The notes beneath the pieces are model-generated. The model was given only the letters and a program-made list of their open reading frames with translations. It had not been told where the DNA came from and made no database searches. Below are positions 55,112-64,000 of a DNA stretch of 64,000 bases, in pieces. Position 1 is the first letter of the stretch. The number at the start of each line of letters is the position of its first letter. The translations under genes were made by a program, and so were the position numbers. The stretch is from Pseudomonas xantholysinigenes (GTDB lineage: Bacteria; Pseudomonadota; Gammaproteobacteria; Pseudomonadales; Pseudomonadaceae): positions 4,743,001 through 4,807,000 of the forward strand of contig NZ_CP077095.1 of the NCBI RefSeq assembly GCF_014268885.2. The letters run 5' to 3'.

Positions 55112-56548
55112 TCAGTTCCCCTTGTTCAGGCTGGCGGAGTCGGCCTCATGGCCGTCATCGGCGGCGGACAACGGCCGCGCCGGCGTGCGTTGCTGGCCAG
55201 GGCCACCTGGATTGTGCTCATCGCCCTCGCCGGTCTTCGGCCCCTTGCGCACCAGGCGCATCATGTAGCCGATGCCGGTACCGAACAGGGCGAAGTAGAC
55301 CACCACGAACATCACCAGGGTGAAGCCGAGCTGGGTGTAGCTGTGATTGGACACGCCATCGGCGGTGCGCATCAGCCCGTAGACCACCCACGGCTGGCGC
55401 CCGACTTCGGTGGTGAACCAGCCGGCAAGGATGGCGATCAGGCCTGATGGCCCCATCCACAGGGTCAGGTAGAGGAATGGCCGCGAGCTGTAGAGGGTGC
55501 CGCGCTTGCGCAGCCACAGGCTCCACAGGCCAACGAGGATCATCAGCATGCCTAGCCCGACCATGATCCGGAACGACCAGAACACGATGGTCGAGTTGGG
55601 ACGGTCTTCAGGCGGGAACTCCTTCATCGCCGGGACCTGCTTGTCCAGGCTGTGGGTGAGGATCAAGCTGCCCAGAGCCGGGATCTCGACCTTGAAACGG
55701 GTGGTCTCGGCCTGCATGTCGGGGAGGCCGAACAGGATCAGCGGGGTCGGCTCGCCGGGCTTGTTTTCCCAGTGGCCTTCGATGGCAGCGATCTTCACCG
55801 GCTGGTGCTTCAAGGTGTTGAGGCCGTGGAAGTCACCGATCACTGCCTGGATCGGCGCCACCACCAAGGCCATCCACATGGCCATCGACAGCATCTTGCG
55901 CACGGCCGGGTTGTCACGTCCGCGCAGCAGGTGCCAGGCCGCGGAAGCACCAACGAAGAACGCCGTGGCGACGAACGCCGCGGTGGCCATGTGCATCAGG
56001 CGGTAGGGGAACGAGGGGTTGAAGATCACCGCCAGCCAGTCCACCGGGATCACCCGGCCATCGACGATCTCGTAGCCCTGAGGCGTCTGCATCCAGCTGT
56101 TGGAGGCGAGGATCCAGAAGGTCGAGACCAAGGTGCCGAGCGCCACCATGCAGGTGGCGAAGAAGTGCAGGCCACGGCCGACCCGGTTCCAGCCGAACAG
56201 CATCACGCCGAGGAAACCGGCCTCCAGGAAGAATGCGGTCAGGACCTCATAGGTCAGCAGGGGGCCGGTAATCGAGCCGGCAAAGTCGGAGAACTGGCTC
56301 CAGTTGGTACCGAACTGGTAGGCCATCACCAGGCCGGAAACCACGCCCATGCCGAAATTGACGGCGAAGATCTTCGACCAGAAGTGGTAGAGGTCACGGT
56401 AGGTGCTGTCGTGGGTCTTCAGCCAAAGGCCTTCGAGGACCGCCAGGTAGCTCGCCAGGCCAATGGTGATGGCCGGGAACAGGATGTGAAAGGACACGGT
56501 AAAGGCAAACTGGATTCGGGCGAGCTCCAGGGCTTCCAATCCGAACAT
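55112..56548 (-). CDS. cioA: Cyanide-insensitive ubiquinol oxidase subunit I
   Basis: 478 aa with nine membrane segments. It opens MFGLEALELARIQFAFTVSF with the axial heme His soon after (SFHILFPAITIG). It also has GRQPWVVYGLMRTADGVS, typical of bd oxidases, and a short Q-loop, which is the mark of the CIO subgroup as opposed to CydA. A hydrophilic C-terminal tail of about 50 residues follows the last segment. An Anr/FNR-type box lies about 150 bases upstream, fitting oxygen control. First gene of cioA-cioB-cioZ. Confidence 0.96.
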   Translation of the reverse strand: MFGLEALELARIQFAFTVSFHILFPAITIGLASYLAVLEGLWLKTHDSTYRDLYHFWSKIFAVNFGMGVVSGLVMAYQFGTNWSQFSDFAGSITGPLLTYEVLTAFFLEAGFLGVMLFGWNRVGRGLHFFATCMVALGTLVSTFWILASNSWMQTPQGYEIVDGRVIPVDWLAVIFNPSFPYRLMHMATAAFVATAFFVGASAAWHLLRGRDNPAVRKMLSMAMWMALVVAPIQAVIGDFHGLNTLKHQPVKIAAIEGHWENKPGEPTPLILFGLPDMQAETTRFKVEIPALGSLILTHSLDKQVPAMKEFPPEDRPNSTIVFWSFRIMVGLGMLMILVGLWSLWLRKRGTLYSSRPFLYLTLWMGPSGLIAILAGWFTTEVGRQPWVVYGLMRTADGVSNHSYTQLGFTLVMFVVVYFALFGTGIGYMMRLVRKGPKTGEGDEHNPGGPGQQRTPARPLSAADDGHEADSASLNKGN

Positions 56549-56693
56549 GGTGCTTCCTCTTCAGGTAATCCGGCGACCGGGCACATGACCATGTCGCCCA
56601 CTGCCCCCACGGGTATCGAGTGCGCCGCGTTGGAATTGTTCTGTTCGATCGCAGGGATTCCGGCCCGAGGGCCGATCGTTGCATCTGGAAGCA

Positions 56694-56707
56694 TTGACCC
56701 AGATCAA
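56694..56707. promoter_or_regulatory. Anr/FNR-type box upstream of cioA
   Basis: TTGACCCAGATCAA on the plus strand (TTGATCTGGGTCAA on the minus) matches TTGAT-N4-ATCAA at 9 of 10 positions. It is 146-159 bases before the cioA start and 183 before the MFS gene; the other bases of 56549-56889 show no gene. Confidence 0.62.
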
Positions 56708-56889
56708 CGACTGTTTGGAAGCATAGTCCTGAATGACCCATCCAGATGTGTGGTTGATTGCCGCGTGACCGGTTGCCTCACCCTCTTTACCTGGGGCTGG
56801 AACGCTGACCAACGGCGCTTTCAGCAACCAATTGTTACAAACAGATGATAAGCTGCTGCCCCCTCTAGCTCCGAGGTTGCAGGCCCACG

Positions 56890-58110
56890 ATGTCCGATCC
56901 AGCCCCGCAATTGCTGCGTCATCACCGCCCCTTCGTCGCGTTCTGGATGGCCCGGGTGTTCACCGCCAGCGGCTTCCAGATGCTCACCGTGGCCATTGGC
57001 TGGCACCTCTACCAGTTGACCGGCAATGTCCTCGATCTGGGCCTGGTCGGCCTGGTCGAGTTCGCCCCCCGCGTACTGTTCATGCTGCACACCGGCCACG
57101 TCGCCGACCGCTACGACCGGCGCAAGGTCGCGGCCCTCTGCCAGACCCTGCAAGCATTGATCGCCCTGGCGCTGGCCCTGGGCAGCGCCAGCGGCCATGT
57201 CACCCGCGAACTGATCTTCGTCCTGGCCTTCCTGCTCGGTAGCGCCCGTTCGTTCGAGATGCCGGCCACCCAGGCCCTGTTACCCAACGTGGTGCCACCA
57301 GGGCTGTTTCCACGGGCCGTGGCGGCATCCGCCTCGGCGTCACAGGCGGCGACCATCGTTGCCCCGGCCATTGGCGGCTTCCTCTATGCCTTTGGCAGCA
57401 CCTGGGTGTATGGGCCGACCGTGGTCCTGTACGTGATTGCCTGCGTGCTCACCTTGGGCCTGGACGCCCGCCAGCAGCTCCCGCAGCGTGGCCGCGCCAG
57501 CCTCGATTCGCTGCTGGCCGGGATCCGCTTCATTCGCAGCCGCCCGGATATCCTCGGCGCCATCTCGTTGGACCTGTTCGCCGTGCTGCTGGGCGGCGCC
57601 ACCGCCCTGTTGCCGGTATTCGCCAAGGACATCCTGCTCACCGGCGCCTGGGGGCTCGGCCTGCTGCGTTCGGCGCCCGCCGTCGGGGCACTGCTGATGT
57701 CGCTGTGGCTGGCGCGTTTCCCGGTGGAACGCAAGGTGGGGCTGACCATGTTCACCGCGGTCGGGGTATTCGGCGTGGCGACCATCGCGTTCGGCCTCTC
57801 GACCTCGTTCTGGTTCTCCCTGGCGGTGCTGGTGGTGCTGGGCGCGGCGGACATGATCAGCATGGTCATCCGCAGCGCCTTCGTGCAGTTGGAAACGCCG
57901 GACGAGATGCGCGGCCGGGTGAGTGCGGTGAACGGGCTGTTCATCGGCGCCTCCAACCAGCTCGGCGAGTTCGAGTCGGGCGTCACCGCGCACTGGTTTG
58001 GCACAGTGCCAGCGGTGGTGCTCGGCGGCGTGGGCACGCTGGTGGTGACTGGGGTGTGGATGAAACTGTTCCCGACGCTGGCCCATCGAGACCGAATGCA
58101 CAACGGCTGA
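56890..58110 (+). CDS. MFS exporter (EntS-like)
   Basis: 406 aa with 10-12 membrane segments. It has the MFS_3/EntS pattern: FVAFWMARVFTASGFQMLTVAIGWHLYQLTG in two stretches, GHVADRYDRRKVAALCQ (motif A), and FVQLETPDEMRGRVSAVNGLF near residue 330, a diagnostic segment of the EntS-like group. Substrate unknown; siderophore export is possible but no biosynthesis gene is near. Transcribed away from cioA. A REP pair follows. Confidence 0.85.
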   Translation: MSDPAPQLLRHHRPFVAFWMARVFTASGFQMLTVAIGWHLYQLTGNVLDLGLVGLVEFAPRVLFMLHTGHVADRYDRRKVAALCQTLQALIALALALGSASGHVTRELIFVLAFLLGSARSFEMPATQALLPNVVPPGLFPRAVAASASASQAATIVAPAIGGFLYAFGSTWVYGPTVVLYVIACVLTLGLDARQQLPQRGRASLDSLLAGIRFIRSRPDILGAISLDLFAVLLGGATALLPVFAKDILLTGAWGLGLLRSAPAVGALLMSLWLARFPVERKVGLTMFTAVGVFGVATIAFGLSTSFWFSLAVLVVLGAADMISMVIRSAFVQLETPDEMRGRVSAVNGLFIGASNQLGEFESGVTAHWFGTVPAVVLGGVGTLVVTGVWMKLFPTLAHRDRMHNG

Positions 58111-58125
58111 AACCTTCCTACGACG

Positions 58126-58208
58126 CTTCGCGGGTAAACCCGCTCCCACAGGGATCGCGCCGCCCCAGGGCCCGGTGCAATACCTGTGGGAGCGGGTTTA
58201 CCGGCGAA
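58126..58208. repeat. Inverted REP pair (type A)
   Basis: TTCGCGGGTAAACCCGCTCC at 58127-58146 and CCTGTGGGAGCGGGTTTACC at 58183-58202 plus GGCGAA. Confidence 0.9.
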
Positions 58209-58384
58209 GAAGCCGGTACAGGCAAAAGCAGACCTGCTCCCCAACGGCCATAGGCCCCCGCCATCCATGCTGGTATGATGCGCGGCTTTTTTCCGCCCCA
58301 CGCAAAACCACGGCATCCGGTACGGTCTGTGCTTTGCTGATGGGGTCGATACATTCACGGCGCGAGGGCGCCCTGGGAGCAGGC

Positions 58385-59680
58385 ATGCTGGAAAGGCTGT
58401 TTCAACTAAAAGCACACAACACCAACGTGCGCACCGAGATTCTCGCGGGCGTCACCACCTTCCTGGCCATGGCCTACATCCTGTTCGTCAACCCGAGCAT
58501 TCTCGGCGAGACCGGCATGGACAAGGGCGCGATCTTCGTCGCCACCTGCCTGGCCGCGGCCATCGGCTCGGTGACCATGGGCATCATCGCCAACTACCCG
58601 ATCGCCCTGGCGCCGGGCATGGGCCTGAACGCCTTCTTCACCTACACCGTGGTCCTGCACATGGGCCACACCTGGCAGGTGGCGCTGGGCGCGGTGTTCC
58701 TCTCCGCGGTGCTGTTCTTCCTGCTGTCGATCTTCCGCATCCGCGAATGGATCGTGAACAGCATCCCGCTGCCGCTACGCTCGGCCATTGCCGCCGGCAT
58801 CGGCCTGTTCCTGGCGTTGATCGCCCTGCACAACGCGGGGATCGTCGTCGATAACCCGGCTACCCTGGTGGGCCTGGGCGACCTCAGCAAACCGGCGCCG
58901 ATCCTCGCCACCCTGGGCTTCTTCCTGATCGTCGCCCTCGAGTCGCTGAAAGTTCGTGGCGCCGTGCTGATCGGTATCCTGGCGGTGACCGTGGCGGCGA
59001 TCGCACTGGGTGTCACGCCCTTCGCCGGCGTGGTCTCGATGCCGCCTTCGCTGGCACCGACCTTCCTGCAGCTGGATATCGCCGGCGCCCTGGACGTCGG
59101 CCTGATCAGCGTGATCTTCGCCTTCCTGTTCGTCGACCTGTTCGACAACTCCGGCACCCTGATCGGCGTGGCCAAGCGCGCCGGCCTGATGGGCAAGGAC
59201 GGCCACATGCCGAAGATGGGCCGCGCCCTGATCGCCGACAGCACCGCGGCCATGGCCGGTTCGCTGCTGGGCACCTCGACCACCACCAGCTACATCGAGT
59301 CGGCGGCCGGCGTCAGTGCCGGGGGCCGTACCGGCCTCACCGCCATCGTGGTCGCCATCCTGTTCCTGCTGGCGCTGTTCTTCGCCCCGCTGGCCGGCAG
59401 CGTGCCGGCCTTCGCCACCGCTCCGGCGCTGCTGTTCGTCGCCGTGCTGATGGCCTCGGGCCTGGCCGAGATCAACTGGGACGACGTCACCGAAGCCGCG
59501 CCGGTGGTGGTCACCGCCCTGGCCATGCCGCTGACCTATTCGATTGCCAACGGCATCGCCTTCGGCTTCATCGCCTGGACCGCCATCAAGCTGATTTCCG
59601 GTCGTCGCCATGACCTGAACCCGGCGCTGGTGATCCTGTCCATCCTGTTCGTCATCAAACTCGGCTGGTTCCCCGCATGA
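58385..59680 (+). CDS. NCS2-family adenine/hypoxanthine-type permease (AzgA group)
   Basis: 431 aa from ATG 58385 with GGGAGCAGGC upstream; a longer in-frame start would run through a REP pair and is rejected. About 12-14 membrane segments. AzgA-type motifs: [22 protein letters not shown] at the start, [13 protein letters not shown] near residue 78, [19 protein letters not shown] near 257 and [22 protein letters not shown] near 300. It imports purine bases with protons. The stop overlaps the trmA start (ATGA). Confidence 0.9.
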   Translation: MLERLFQLKAHNTNVRTEILAGVTTFLAMAYILFVNPSILGETGMDKGAIFVATCLAAAIGSVTMGIIANYPIALAPGMGLNAFFTYTVVLHMGHTWQVALGAVFLSAVLFFLLSIFRIREWIVNSIPLPLRSAIAAGIGLFLALIALHNAGIVVDNPATLVGLGDLSKPAPILATLGFFLIVALESLKVRGAVLIGILAVTVAAIALGVTPFAGVVSMPPSLAPTFLQLDIAGALDVGLISVIFAFLFVDLFDNSGTLIGVAKRAGLMGKDGHMPKMGRALIADSTAAMAGSLLGTSTTTSYIESAAGVSAGGRTGLTAIVVAILFLLALFFAPLAGSVPAFATAPALLFVAVLMASGLAEINWDDVTEAAPVVVTALAMPLTYSIANGIAFGFIAWTAIKLISGRRHDLNPALVILSILFVIKLGWFPA

Positions 59681-60762
59681 GTGCTGTCTTCGATCCCTCG
59701 CAATACGACGCGCAACTGGCGGCCAAGGCCGCCCGCCTGCGCGAGCTGCTGGCGCCGTTCGGCGCCCCAGAGCCGTCGGTGTTCGACTCGCCGCGCGAAC
59801 ACTACCGTCTGCGCGCGGAGTTTCGCCTGTGGCGCGAGGACGGCCAGCGCCACTACGCGATGTTCGCCCCGGGCGAGAAGCACAAGGCGATCCTGATCGA
59901 CGACTTTCCCATTGCCAGCCAGCGCATCAATGAACTGATGCCACGCCTGAAGGCCGCCTGGCAGGGCAACGAGGCGCTGAACAACCGCCTGTTCCAGGTC
60001 GAGTTCCTCACCACCCTGGCCGGCGATGCGATGATCACCCTGTGCTACCACCGTCCCCTGGACGAGGCCTGGGAGGCCGCCGCGCAGCAGTTGGCTCGCG
60101 AGCTGAAGGTCAGCGTGATTGGCCGCTCGAAGGGCAAGCGCGTGGTGATCGGTCGCGACTACGCGGTGGAAAAACTCGACATTGCCGGCCGCACCTTCAG
60201 CTATCGCCAACCCGAAGGTGCCTTCACCCAGCCCAACGGCGCGGTGAACCAGAAGATGCTCGGCTGGGCCGTCGAGGCCATGGGCGAGCGAACCGACGAC
60301 CTGCTGGAGCTGTACTGCGGCAACGGCAACTTCACCTTGCCGCTGGCCACCCGCGCGCGCCAGGTGCTGGCCACCGAGATCAGCAAGACCTCGGTCAACG
60401 CCGCGCTGCACAACCTGGACGAAAACGGTATCGACAATGTGCGCCTGGTGCGCCTGTCGGCCGAGGAACTGACCCAGGCGCTGAACGAGGTACGCCCGTT
60501 CCGCCGCCTGGAAGGCATCGACCTCAAGGCCTACGACTTCGGCACCGTGTTCGTCGACCCGCCGCGCGCCGGCATGGACCCGGACACCTGCGAGCTGACC
60601 CGGCGTTTCGAGCGCATCCTGTACATCTCGTGCAACCCCGAGACCCTGGCGCAGAACATCGCCCAGTTGCAGGACTCCCACCGCATCGAGCGGTGCGCGC
60701 TGTTCGACCAGTTCCCGTATACCCATCACATGGAAAGCGGCGTCCTGCTGGTTCGGCGCTGA
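59677..60762 (+). CDS. trmA: tRNA (uracil-54-C5)-methyltransferase
   Basis: 361 aa, family length. It makes ribothymidine at position 54 of tRNA. Motifs: [17 protein letters not shown] near residue 47, [14 protein letters not shown] [14 protein letters not shown] motif [16 protein letters not shown] near 212, DPPRAGMD near 292 and the catalytic Cys in [14 protein letters not shown] near 319. The ATG overlaps the permease stop by 4 bases, so it is translationally coupled. Confidence 0.96.
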   Translation: MSAVFDPSQYDAQLAAKAARLRELLAPFGAPEPSVFDSPREHYRLRAEFRLWREDGQRHYAMFAPGEKHKAILIDDFPIASQRINELMPRLKAAWQGNEALNNRLFQVEFLTTLAGDAMITLCYHRPLDEAWEAAAQQLARELKVSVIGRSKGKRVVIGRDYAVEKLDIAGRTFSYRQPEGAFTQPNGAVNQKMLGWAVEAMGERTDDLLELYCGNGNFTLPLATRARQVLATEISKTSVNAALHNLDENGIDNVRLVRLSAEELTQALNEVRPFRRLEGIDLKAYDFGTVFVDPPRAGMDPDTCELTRRFERILYISCNPETLAQNIAQLQDSHRIERCALFDQFPYTHHMESGVLLVRR

Positions 60763-60768
60763 CCGTGA

Positions 60769-60797
60769 TCCGGCGGGGCCAACCGGCCCCGCCGTCC
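60769..60797 (+). terminator. Probable terminator of trmA
   Basis: 10-bp GC stem CGGCGGGGCC (60771-60780) with GGCCCCGCCG (60785-60794), loop AACC; no real U-run follows, so it may be weak. Confidence 0.45.
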
Positions 60798-60817
60798 GTT
60801 GCAAGGAGCGATGCCCG

Positions 60818-61720
60818 ATGGATCAGCTGAGCGCCATGCAGACCTTCCGCCGGGTTGTCGACCTCGGCAGTTTCAGCGCCGCCGCCGAGCAGGCGGGCAT
60901 GTCCCACACCGTGCTGTCGCGCCAGGTCAAGAACCTCGAGCGCCACCTGGGCACGCAACTGCTCAACCGCACCACCCGCCGCCTGCAACCAACCGAAGCC
61001 GGGGCGCTGTTCTACCGCCACTGCGTACAGATCCTCGAACAGATGCAGGCGATGACCCTGGAACTGTCCGAACACCAACAGCAGCCTACCGGCACCTTGC
61101 GCCTGGGCGTGGCCACCGCCTTTGGCGAGCTGGAACTGGGCCGTTGGCTGGCGGATTTTGTCGAGCGCCACCCACGCCTGCGCATCGAGCTCAACTGCAC
61201 CGACCGCTTCGTCGACCTGCTCGAGGAAGACGTCGATGTCTGCCTGCGGGTGACCGATCACCTGCCTGATTCCAGCCTGGTCGCTCGCCGCCTGGCCTCC
61301 AGCGAAGTGGTACTGGTGGCATCACCCGCCTACCTCGAACGGCATGGACTGCCCGACACGCCCGAAGCACTGGCCCAACACCCTTTGCTGGGCTACAACC
61401 GCCTGCCACATCCACAGCGCCTGCGCCTGAGCAGTGCTACCGCGCACCAGGAGATACAGCTGCCGCAGCGCTTGAGCGCCAACTCACCGATGGCCTTGCG
61501 CGCGGCAGCCATCGGCGGGCTGGGCATCGCCAGTTTCGACCGTTTCATCGTGGATGACGCACTGGGCGACGGCAGGCTGCTCCGCATACTGGTTGATTGG
61601 CAATTGCCAGCGCGCAACCTCTACGCCGTCTACCCGCAGAGCCGCTACCTGGCGCCGAAAGTGCGGGCCTTCCTCGATTACGTGCAGCGCTACTACGCGA
61701 CGCCACGCTGGCTTAACTGA
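60818..61720 (+). CDS. LysR-family transcription regulator
   Basis: 300 aa. The N-terminal winged helix shows MQTFRRVVDLGSFSAAAEQAGMSHTVLSRQVKNLERHLGT in two stretches and NRTTRRLQPTEAG. The effector domain (~90-300) has VDVCLRVTDHLPDSSLVARRL and the substrate-binding-like fold of the CrgA/AaeR type. GGAGCGATGCCCG precedes the ATG. It lies between trmA and a secreted cupin gene on the same strand, with 106 bases to the latter; the target is unknown. It does not look like PcaQ. Confidence 0.88.
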   Translation: MDQLSAMQTFRRVVDLGSFSAAAEQAGMSHTVLSRQVKNLERHLGTQLLNRTTRRLQPTEAGALFYRHCVQILEQMQAMTLELSEHQQQPTGTLRLGVATAFGELELGRWLADFVERHPRLRIELNCTDRFVDLLEEDVDVCLRVTDHLPDSSLVARRLASSEVVLVASPAYLERHGLPDTPEALAQHPLLGYNRLPHPQRLRLSSATAHQEIQLPQRLSANSPMALRAAAIGGLGIASFDRFIVDDALGDGRLLRILVDWQLPARNLYAVYPQSRYLAPKVRAFLDYVQRYYATPRWLN

Positions 61721-61826
61721 TCTGTGCATTTAATGCACCAGTCATGGCTAGCTGGCGCTATTTCTGTGCGACAACGCTTTATCTAACCTTCGCCCACTCA
61801 CATTGATTGGCGAAGGAGCCATTTCC

Positions 61827-62264
61827 ATGAAAGCACTGCACAGCGTCATTGCCGGCATCACCTTGGGCACGCTTGCCCTCACCGCCCCTGCTCACGCCGA
61901 CTCGCTGATCTCGGTGCCCGACAGCGCCGCGCTGAAGTGGCAAGACGTCGCCGGCACCCAAGGCAAGGTCAGCTATGCCAATGTCGAAGGCGATATTTTC
62001 GGCCAAGGGCCCTACTCGGCCTATGTGAAATTCAAGAAGGGCACCGACAACGGGCTGCACCAGCACACCGAGACGCTGCCGACCTTGGTCGTCAAAGGGA
62101 CCTTCTATGCGGTGATCGATGGCAAGCGCACCGAGTTCCCGGCTGGTGCCTACTACAAGCTGCCGGCAAACCTGGTCCACGAGAGTGGCTGCACGGCGGC
62201 GGCCGATTGCCTGTTGTTCCAGTACCAGGCCGATGCCTTCGACCTGAAACCGGTCAAAGGCTGA
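61827..62264 (+). CDS. Exported cupin-domain protein
   Basis: 145 aa with a signal peptide (MKALHSVIAGITLGTLALTA and PAHA). The mature part is one cupin: SAYVKFKKGTDNGLHQHTETLPTLVV (metal-binding-like GLHQHTE) and FPAGAYYKLPANLVHESGC (second motif with His). Two cysteines (GCTAAADC) near the C-terminus may form a disulfide. This matches the DUF4437-like/cupin_2 periplasmic proteins of unknown role. AAGGAG is nine bases before ATG 61827; an in-frame start 24 bases earlier would spoil the signal peptide. Confidence 0.85.
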   Translation: MKALHSVIAGITLGTLALTAPAHADSLISVPDSAALKWQDVAGTQGKVSYANVEGDIFGQGPYSAYVKFKKGTDNGLHQHTETLPTLVVKGTFYAVIDGKRTEFPAGAYYKLPANLVHESGCTAAADCLLFQYQADAFDLKPVKG

Positions 62265-62274
62265 GCCGGTACTT

Positions 62275-62314
62275 GATCCGGGTAGGCGCCGGCTTGCTGG
62301 CGCCTACCCGGATC
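62275..62314. terminator. Strong hairpin between the cupin gene and pcaG
   Basis: 16-bp perfect stem (62275-62290 with 62299-62314), 8-base loop. It lies between converging genes. No U-run follows on either strand, so it may act as a bidirectional barrier or a 3' end protector. Confidence 0.55.
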
Positions 62315-62323
62315 CGCGCAACA

Positions 62324-62929
62324 TCAGAAATCGAAGAACACCGTCTCCCCTTCCCCCTGAATACGGATATCGAAGCGATACGCCGTCTTCCCCTGCACTT
62401 CGCAGCGCCTGGCAATCAAGGTTTCACGCCGTTGCGGCTGCTCGATCAGGTTGAGCACCGGGCAGGCGGCATTGGCCAGGGCTTCGTCGTCGAAGTACAG
62501 CCGGGTGTGCAGGTGAATGTTGATGCCCCGGGCGAACAGGCTGAGGTTGATGTGCGGCGCCATCGCTACACCGGCGGCGTTGCGCACCACGCCCGGCTTG
62601 ACCGTGTGCAGGGTCCACTCGCCGGCATCAAAGGTGGTGGCGGTGCGGCCAAAGCTGTTGAAGGGGTTCTCGAGCTTGTACTCATCCTGGTAGAGACCAT
62701 TGGCATCGGCTTGCCAGACTTCCAGGAACGAGTCGCGGACCAGATGGCCATTGCCATCGTACACCTGGCCAATCAGCAGGATGTGCTCGCCTGGCGCCTC
62801 GGGGGTGGCCAGGCGATTGCCGATTTCCTGGTCGCGGGTCGGGTTGCCGGCCGCTTCCAGGGCCAGGCCGATGTGTACATAGGGGCCGGCCGTCTGCGAA
62901 GGCGTTTCCGGCAGCAATTCGATAGGCAT
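62324..62929 (-). CDS. pcaG: Protocatechuate 3,4-dioxygenase alpha subunit
   Basis: 201 aa, exactly the usual length. With PcaH it opens the protocatechuate ring (intradiol, Fe3+) to beta-carboxy-muconate in the beta-ketoadipate pathway. It has TPSQTAGPYVHIGLALEA at the start and NLSLFARGINIHLHTRLYFDD near residue 135; this subunit lacks the full iron site. It begins 12 bases after the pcaH stop, with GGAGGTTCGTC upstream of ATG 62929. Confidence 0.96.
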   Translation of the reverse strand: MPIELLPETPSQTAGPYVHIGLALEAAGNPTRDQEIGNRLATPEAPGEHILLIGQVYDGNGHLVRDSFLEVWQADANGLYQDEYKLENPFNSFGRTATTFDAGEWTLHTVKPGVVRNAAGVAMAPHINLSLFARGINIHLHTRLYFDDEALANAACPVLNLIEQPQRRETLIARRCEVQGKTAYRFDIRIQGEGETVFFDF

Positions 62930-62940
62930 GACGAACCTCC

Positions 62941-63660
62941 TCAACGGTTCTCGAAGTGGGTCTGGCGCTGACCGCGCAGCACGATGTCGAAGCGATACGC
63001 CAGGCAATCCATCGGATTGGCATGGCTCATGTCGAGCTTGGCGATCAGCCGCTCGACCGCCTCGGGATTGGCGATCGACTTGACGATCGGGCACATCGGG
63101 ATCAGCGGATCGCCTTCGAAATACAGCTGGGTAATCAACTTGGTGGCGATCGACGGGCCGCTGACGCTGACGTGGATATGCGCCGGACGCCAGTCGTTGG
63201 GGCCGTTGCGCCAGGGGTACGGGCCGGGCTTGATGGTGCGGAAGCTGTAATAACCGTCGCGGTCGGTCAGGCAGCGGCCGACGCCACCGAAGTTCGGGTC
63301 CAGCGGCGCCAGGTAGCGGTCGTTCTTGTGCCGGTAGCGGCCACCGGCGTTGGCCTGCCAGATCTCCACCAGGGTATGGGGCACCGGCGTGCCGTACTGG
63401 TCGAGCACGCGACCGGCGACGATGATTCGCTCACCGATCGGCAAACCGCCCTGGTTGAAGTTCAGCAGCAGGTCATGGTCATGCTCGCCGAAGCGCAGGT
63501 GGGAAAAGTCGGGGCCAGTGGTTTCGCTGATCGACTGCGGGATGCTGACCAGCGCTTGGCGCGGCGAGCGCGCCACCGAGGTCTTGTAGTCAGGGGTCAA
63601 GGCCTTGGGGTGCCAGTTGCGATCACGGATCACGAAGCGGCGGGTGTCCTGGGCGGGCAT
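62941..63660 (-). CDS. pcaH: Protocatechuate 3,4-dioxygenase beta subunit
   Basis: 239 aa. The iron ligands are visible: Tyr in [11 protein letters not shown], Tyr in [12 protein letters not shown], and the two His of RPAHIHVSV near residues 160-162. It is the catalytic subunit, with PcaG. GGAAACC lies before the ATG. First gene of pcaHG; no other pca gene is in the window. A PcaQ-type palindrome is 105 bases upstream, suggesting LysR-type induction by a beta-ketoadipate-pathway intermediate. Confidence 0.97.
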   Translation of the reverse strand: MPAQDTRRFVIRDRNWHPKALTPDYKTSVARSPRQALVSIPQSISETTGPDFSHLRFGEHDHDLLLNFNQGGLPIGERIIVAGRVLDQYGTPVPHTLVEIWQANAGGRYRHKNDRYLAPLDPNFGGVGRCLTDRDGYYSFRTIKPGPYPWRNGPNDWRPAHIHVSVSGPSIATKLITQLYFEGDPLIPMCPIVKSIANPEAVERLIAKLDMSHANPMDCLAYRFDIVLRGQRQTHFENR

Positions 63661-63764
63661 GCCGGTTTCCTCTCTTGGAATTATGAAATCGCCCGGGCGT
63701 GGCAGGCGGACATGCAGTTTCTGGTAGCCACACCGGGATGAATATTGAATTCCACGGTCACAGG

Positions 63765-63782
63765 CATAACCATTTGGTTATG
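63765..63782. promoter_or_regulatory. PcaQ-type operator upstream of pcaH
   Basis: CATAACCATTTGGTTATG is a perfect 8+2+8 palindrome; it contains ATAACC-N4-GGTTAT, one base off the reported PcaQ site ATAACC-N4-GGTTAA. It lies between pcaH and the divergent ypfJ-like gene. Confidence 0.62.
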
Positions 63783-63859
63783 CAAGTAACCTGAGCTGAC
63801 GCCAACGTCGGCCCTGAACTAATCTTTGACCTCATGTTTCACACAGTGGAGAACACCCG

Positions 63860-64000
63860 ATGGAATGGCGAAAAGGCCGGCGCAGCGACAATGTGGTCGA
63901 TGCCCGTGGCGAGGGCGGCGGCGGTGGCGGCATGCGCTTCGGTGGCGGCAAGGGCCTGGGGCTCGGCGCCATCTTGCTGATCGTCGGCATCGGCTGGTTG
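63860..64000 (+). CDS. ypfJ: YpfJ-like putative neutral zinc metallopeptidase (partial, runs off the right edge)
   Basis: The first 47 codons are present: MEWRKGRRSDNVVDARGEGG, glycine-rich, then GGGKGLGLGAILLIVGIGWL, a membrane segment near residue 33. This N-terminus is characteristic of the YpfJ (KPN_02809-like) family, whose peptidase motif would lie beyond the window. ACAGTGGAGAACACCCG precedes the ATG. It is divergent from pcaH. Confidence 0.82.
   Translation, partial: MEWRKGRRSDNVVDARGEGGGGGGMRFGGGKGLGLGAILLIVGIGWL

Noticed and set aside
58209..58384. Possible purine riboswitch upstream of the AzgA-type permease
   Set aside because: No three-way junction with the conserved purine-riboswitch loop bases could be made out.
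60818..61720. LysR gene as PcaQ, the likely regulator of pcaHG
   Set aside because: It is not divergent from or adjacent to pcaH, and its effector domain resembles the CrgA/AaeR-like group; synteny does not support it.

Overview
The window is a contiguous piece of a high-GC Pseudomonas chromosome, most likely from the P. putida group. The evidence is the protein sequences (GlyA, RplU/RpmA, EttA, HasA, PcaHG), a gene order that largely follows the P. aeruginosa run from creA/proB/obg through the lonB-like, morA/glyA and mapZ/radA/mscL regions (synteny judged from memory), and many copies of the extragenic palindromic (REP) sequences typical of this group, in two types (TTCGCGGGTAAACCCGCTCC and TTTCGCGGCACAAGGCCGCT). 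No rRNA, tRNA, CRISPR array or prophage was seen.

Layout. 1-3.8 kb: end of mksB plus mksE and mksF, an SMC-like condensin, with no mksG after it. 3.9-15 kb: creA-proB-obg, rpmA-rplU, divergent ispB, a zinc-ribbon YjdM-like gene, a small Fur-box-preceded ORF, fklB and several small conserved genes, then a LonB-type protease. 15-22 kb: two exported conserved proteins, a small lipoprotein, a GreA/GreB-family factor whose last residues are read from a REP, gdhA and ettA. 22.3-31 kb: the c-di-GMP enzyme MorA, an intact IS110-family insertion sequence inserted into a REP, glyA, and an AT-richer MFS transporter that looks acquired. 31-37 kb: a structured inverted-repeat element, a COG0523 GTPase, ybdD-cstA, a MapZ-like PilZ protein and an NCS2 permease. 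37.3-47.1 kb: a complete heme-acquisition locus, hasI-hasS-hasR-hasA-hasD-hasE-hasF, with Fur-box-like sites. 47.1-53.7 kb: a secreted protein with a halovibrin-like C-terminus, radA, mscL, fpr, a LuxR solo and rlmG. 53.9-64 kb: cyanide-insensitive oxidase cioAB with a 46-aa partner gene, an MFS exporter, an adenine/hypoxanthine-type permease, trmA, a LysR regulator, a periplasmic cupin, pcaHG and the start of a ypfJ-like gene.

Most notable result: the 235 bases upstream of the IS110 transposase can be read as a bridge RNA. Two internal loops carry guides that match, in the expected polarity, the REP target left of the insertion, the target right of it, and both ends of the element, with a shared CT core at both junctions. 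Other leads: a roughly 270-bp nested inverted-repeat element after the MFS gene, a PcaQ-type operator upstream of pcaH, an Anr box upstream of cioA, a strong Fur box before an 81-aa ORF, a hairpin between hasA and hasD, and the Ig-repeat plus halovibrin-like secreted protein beside the has locus.
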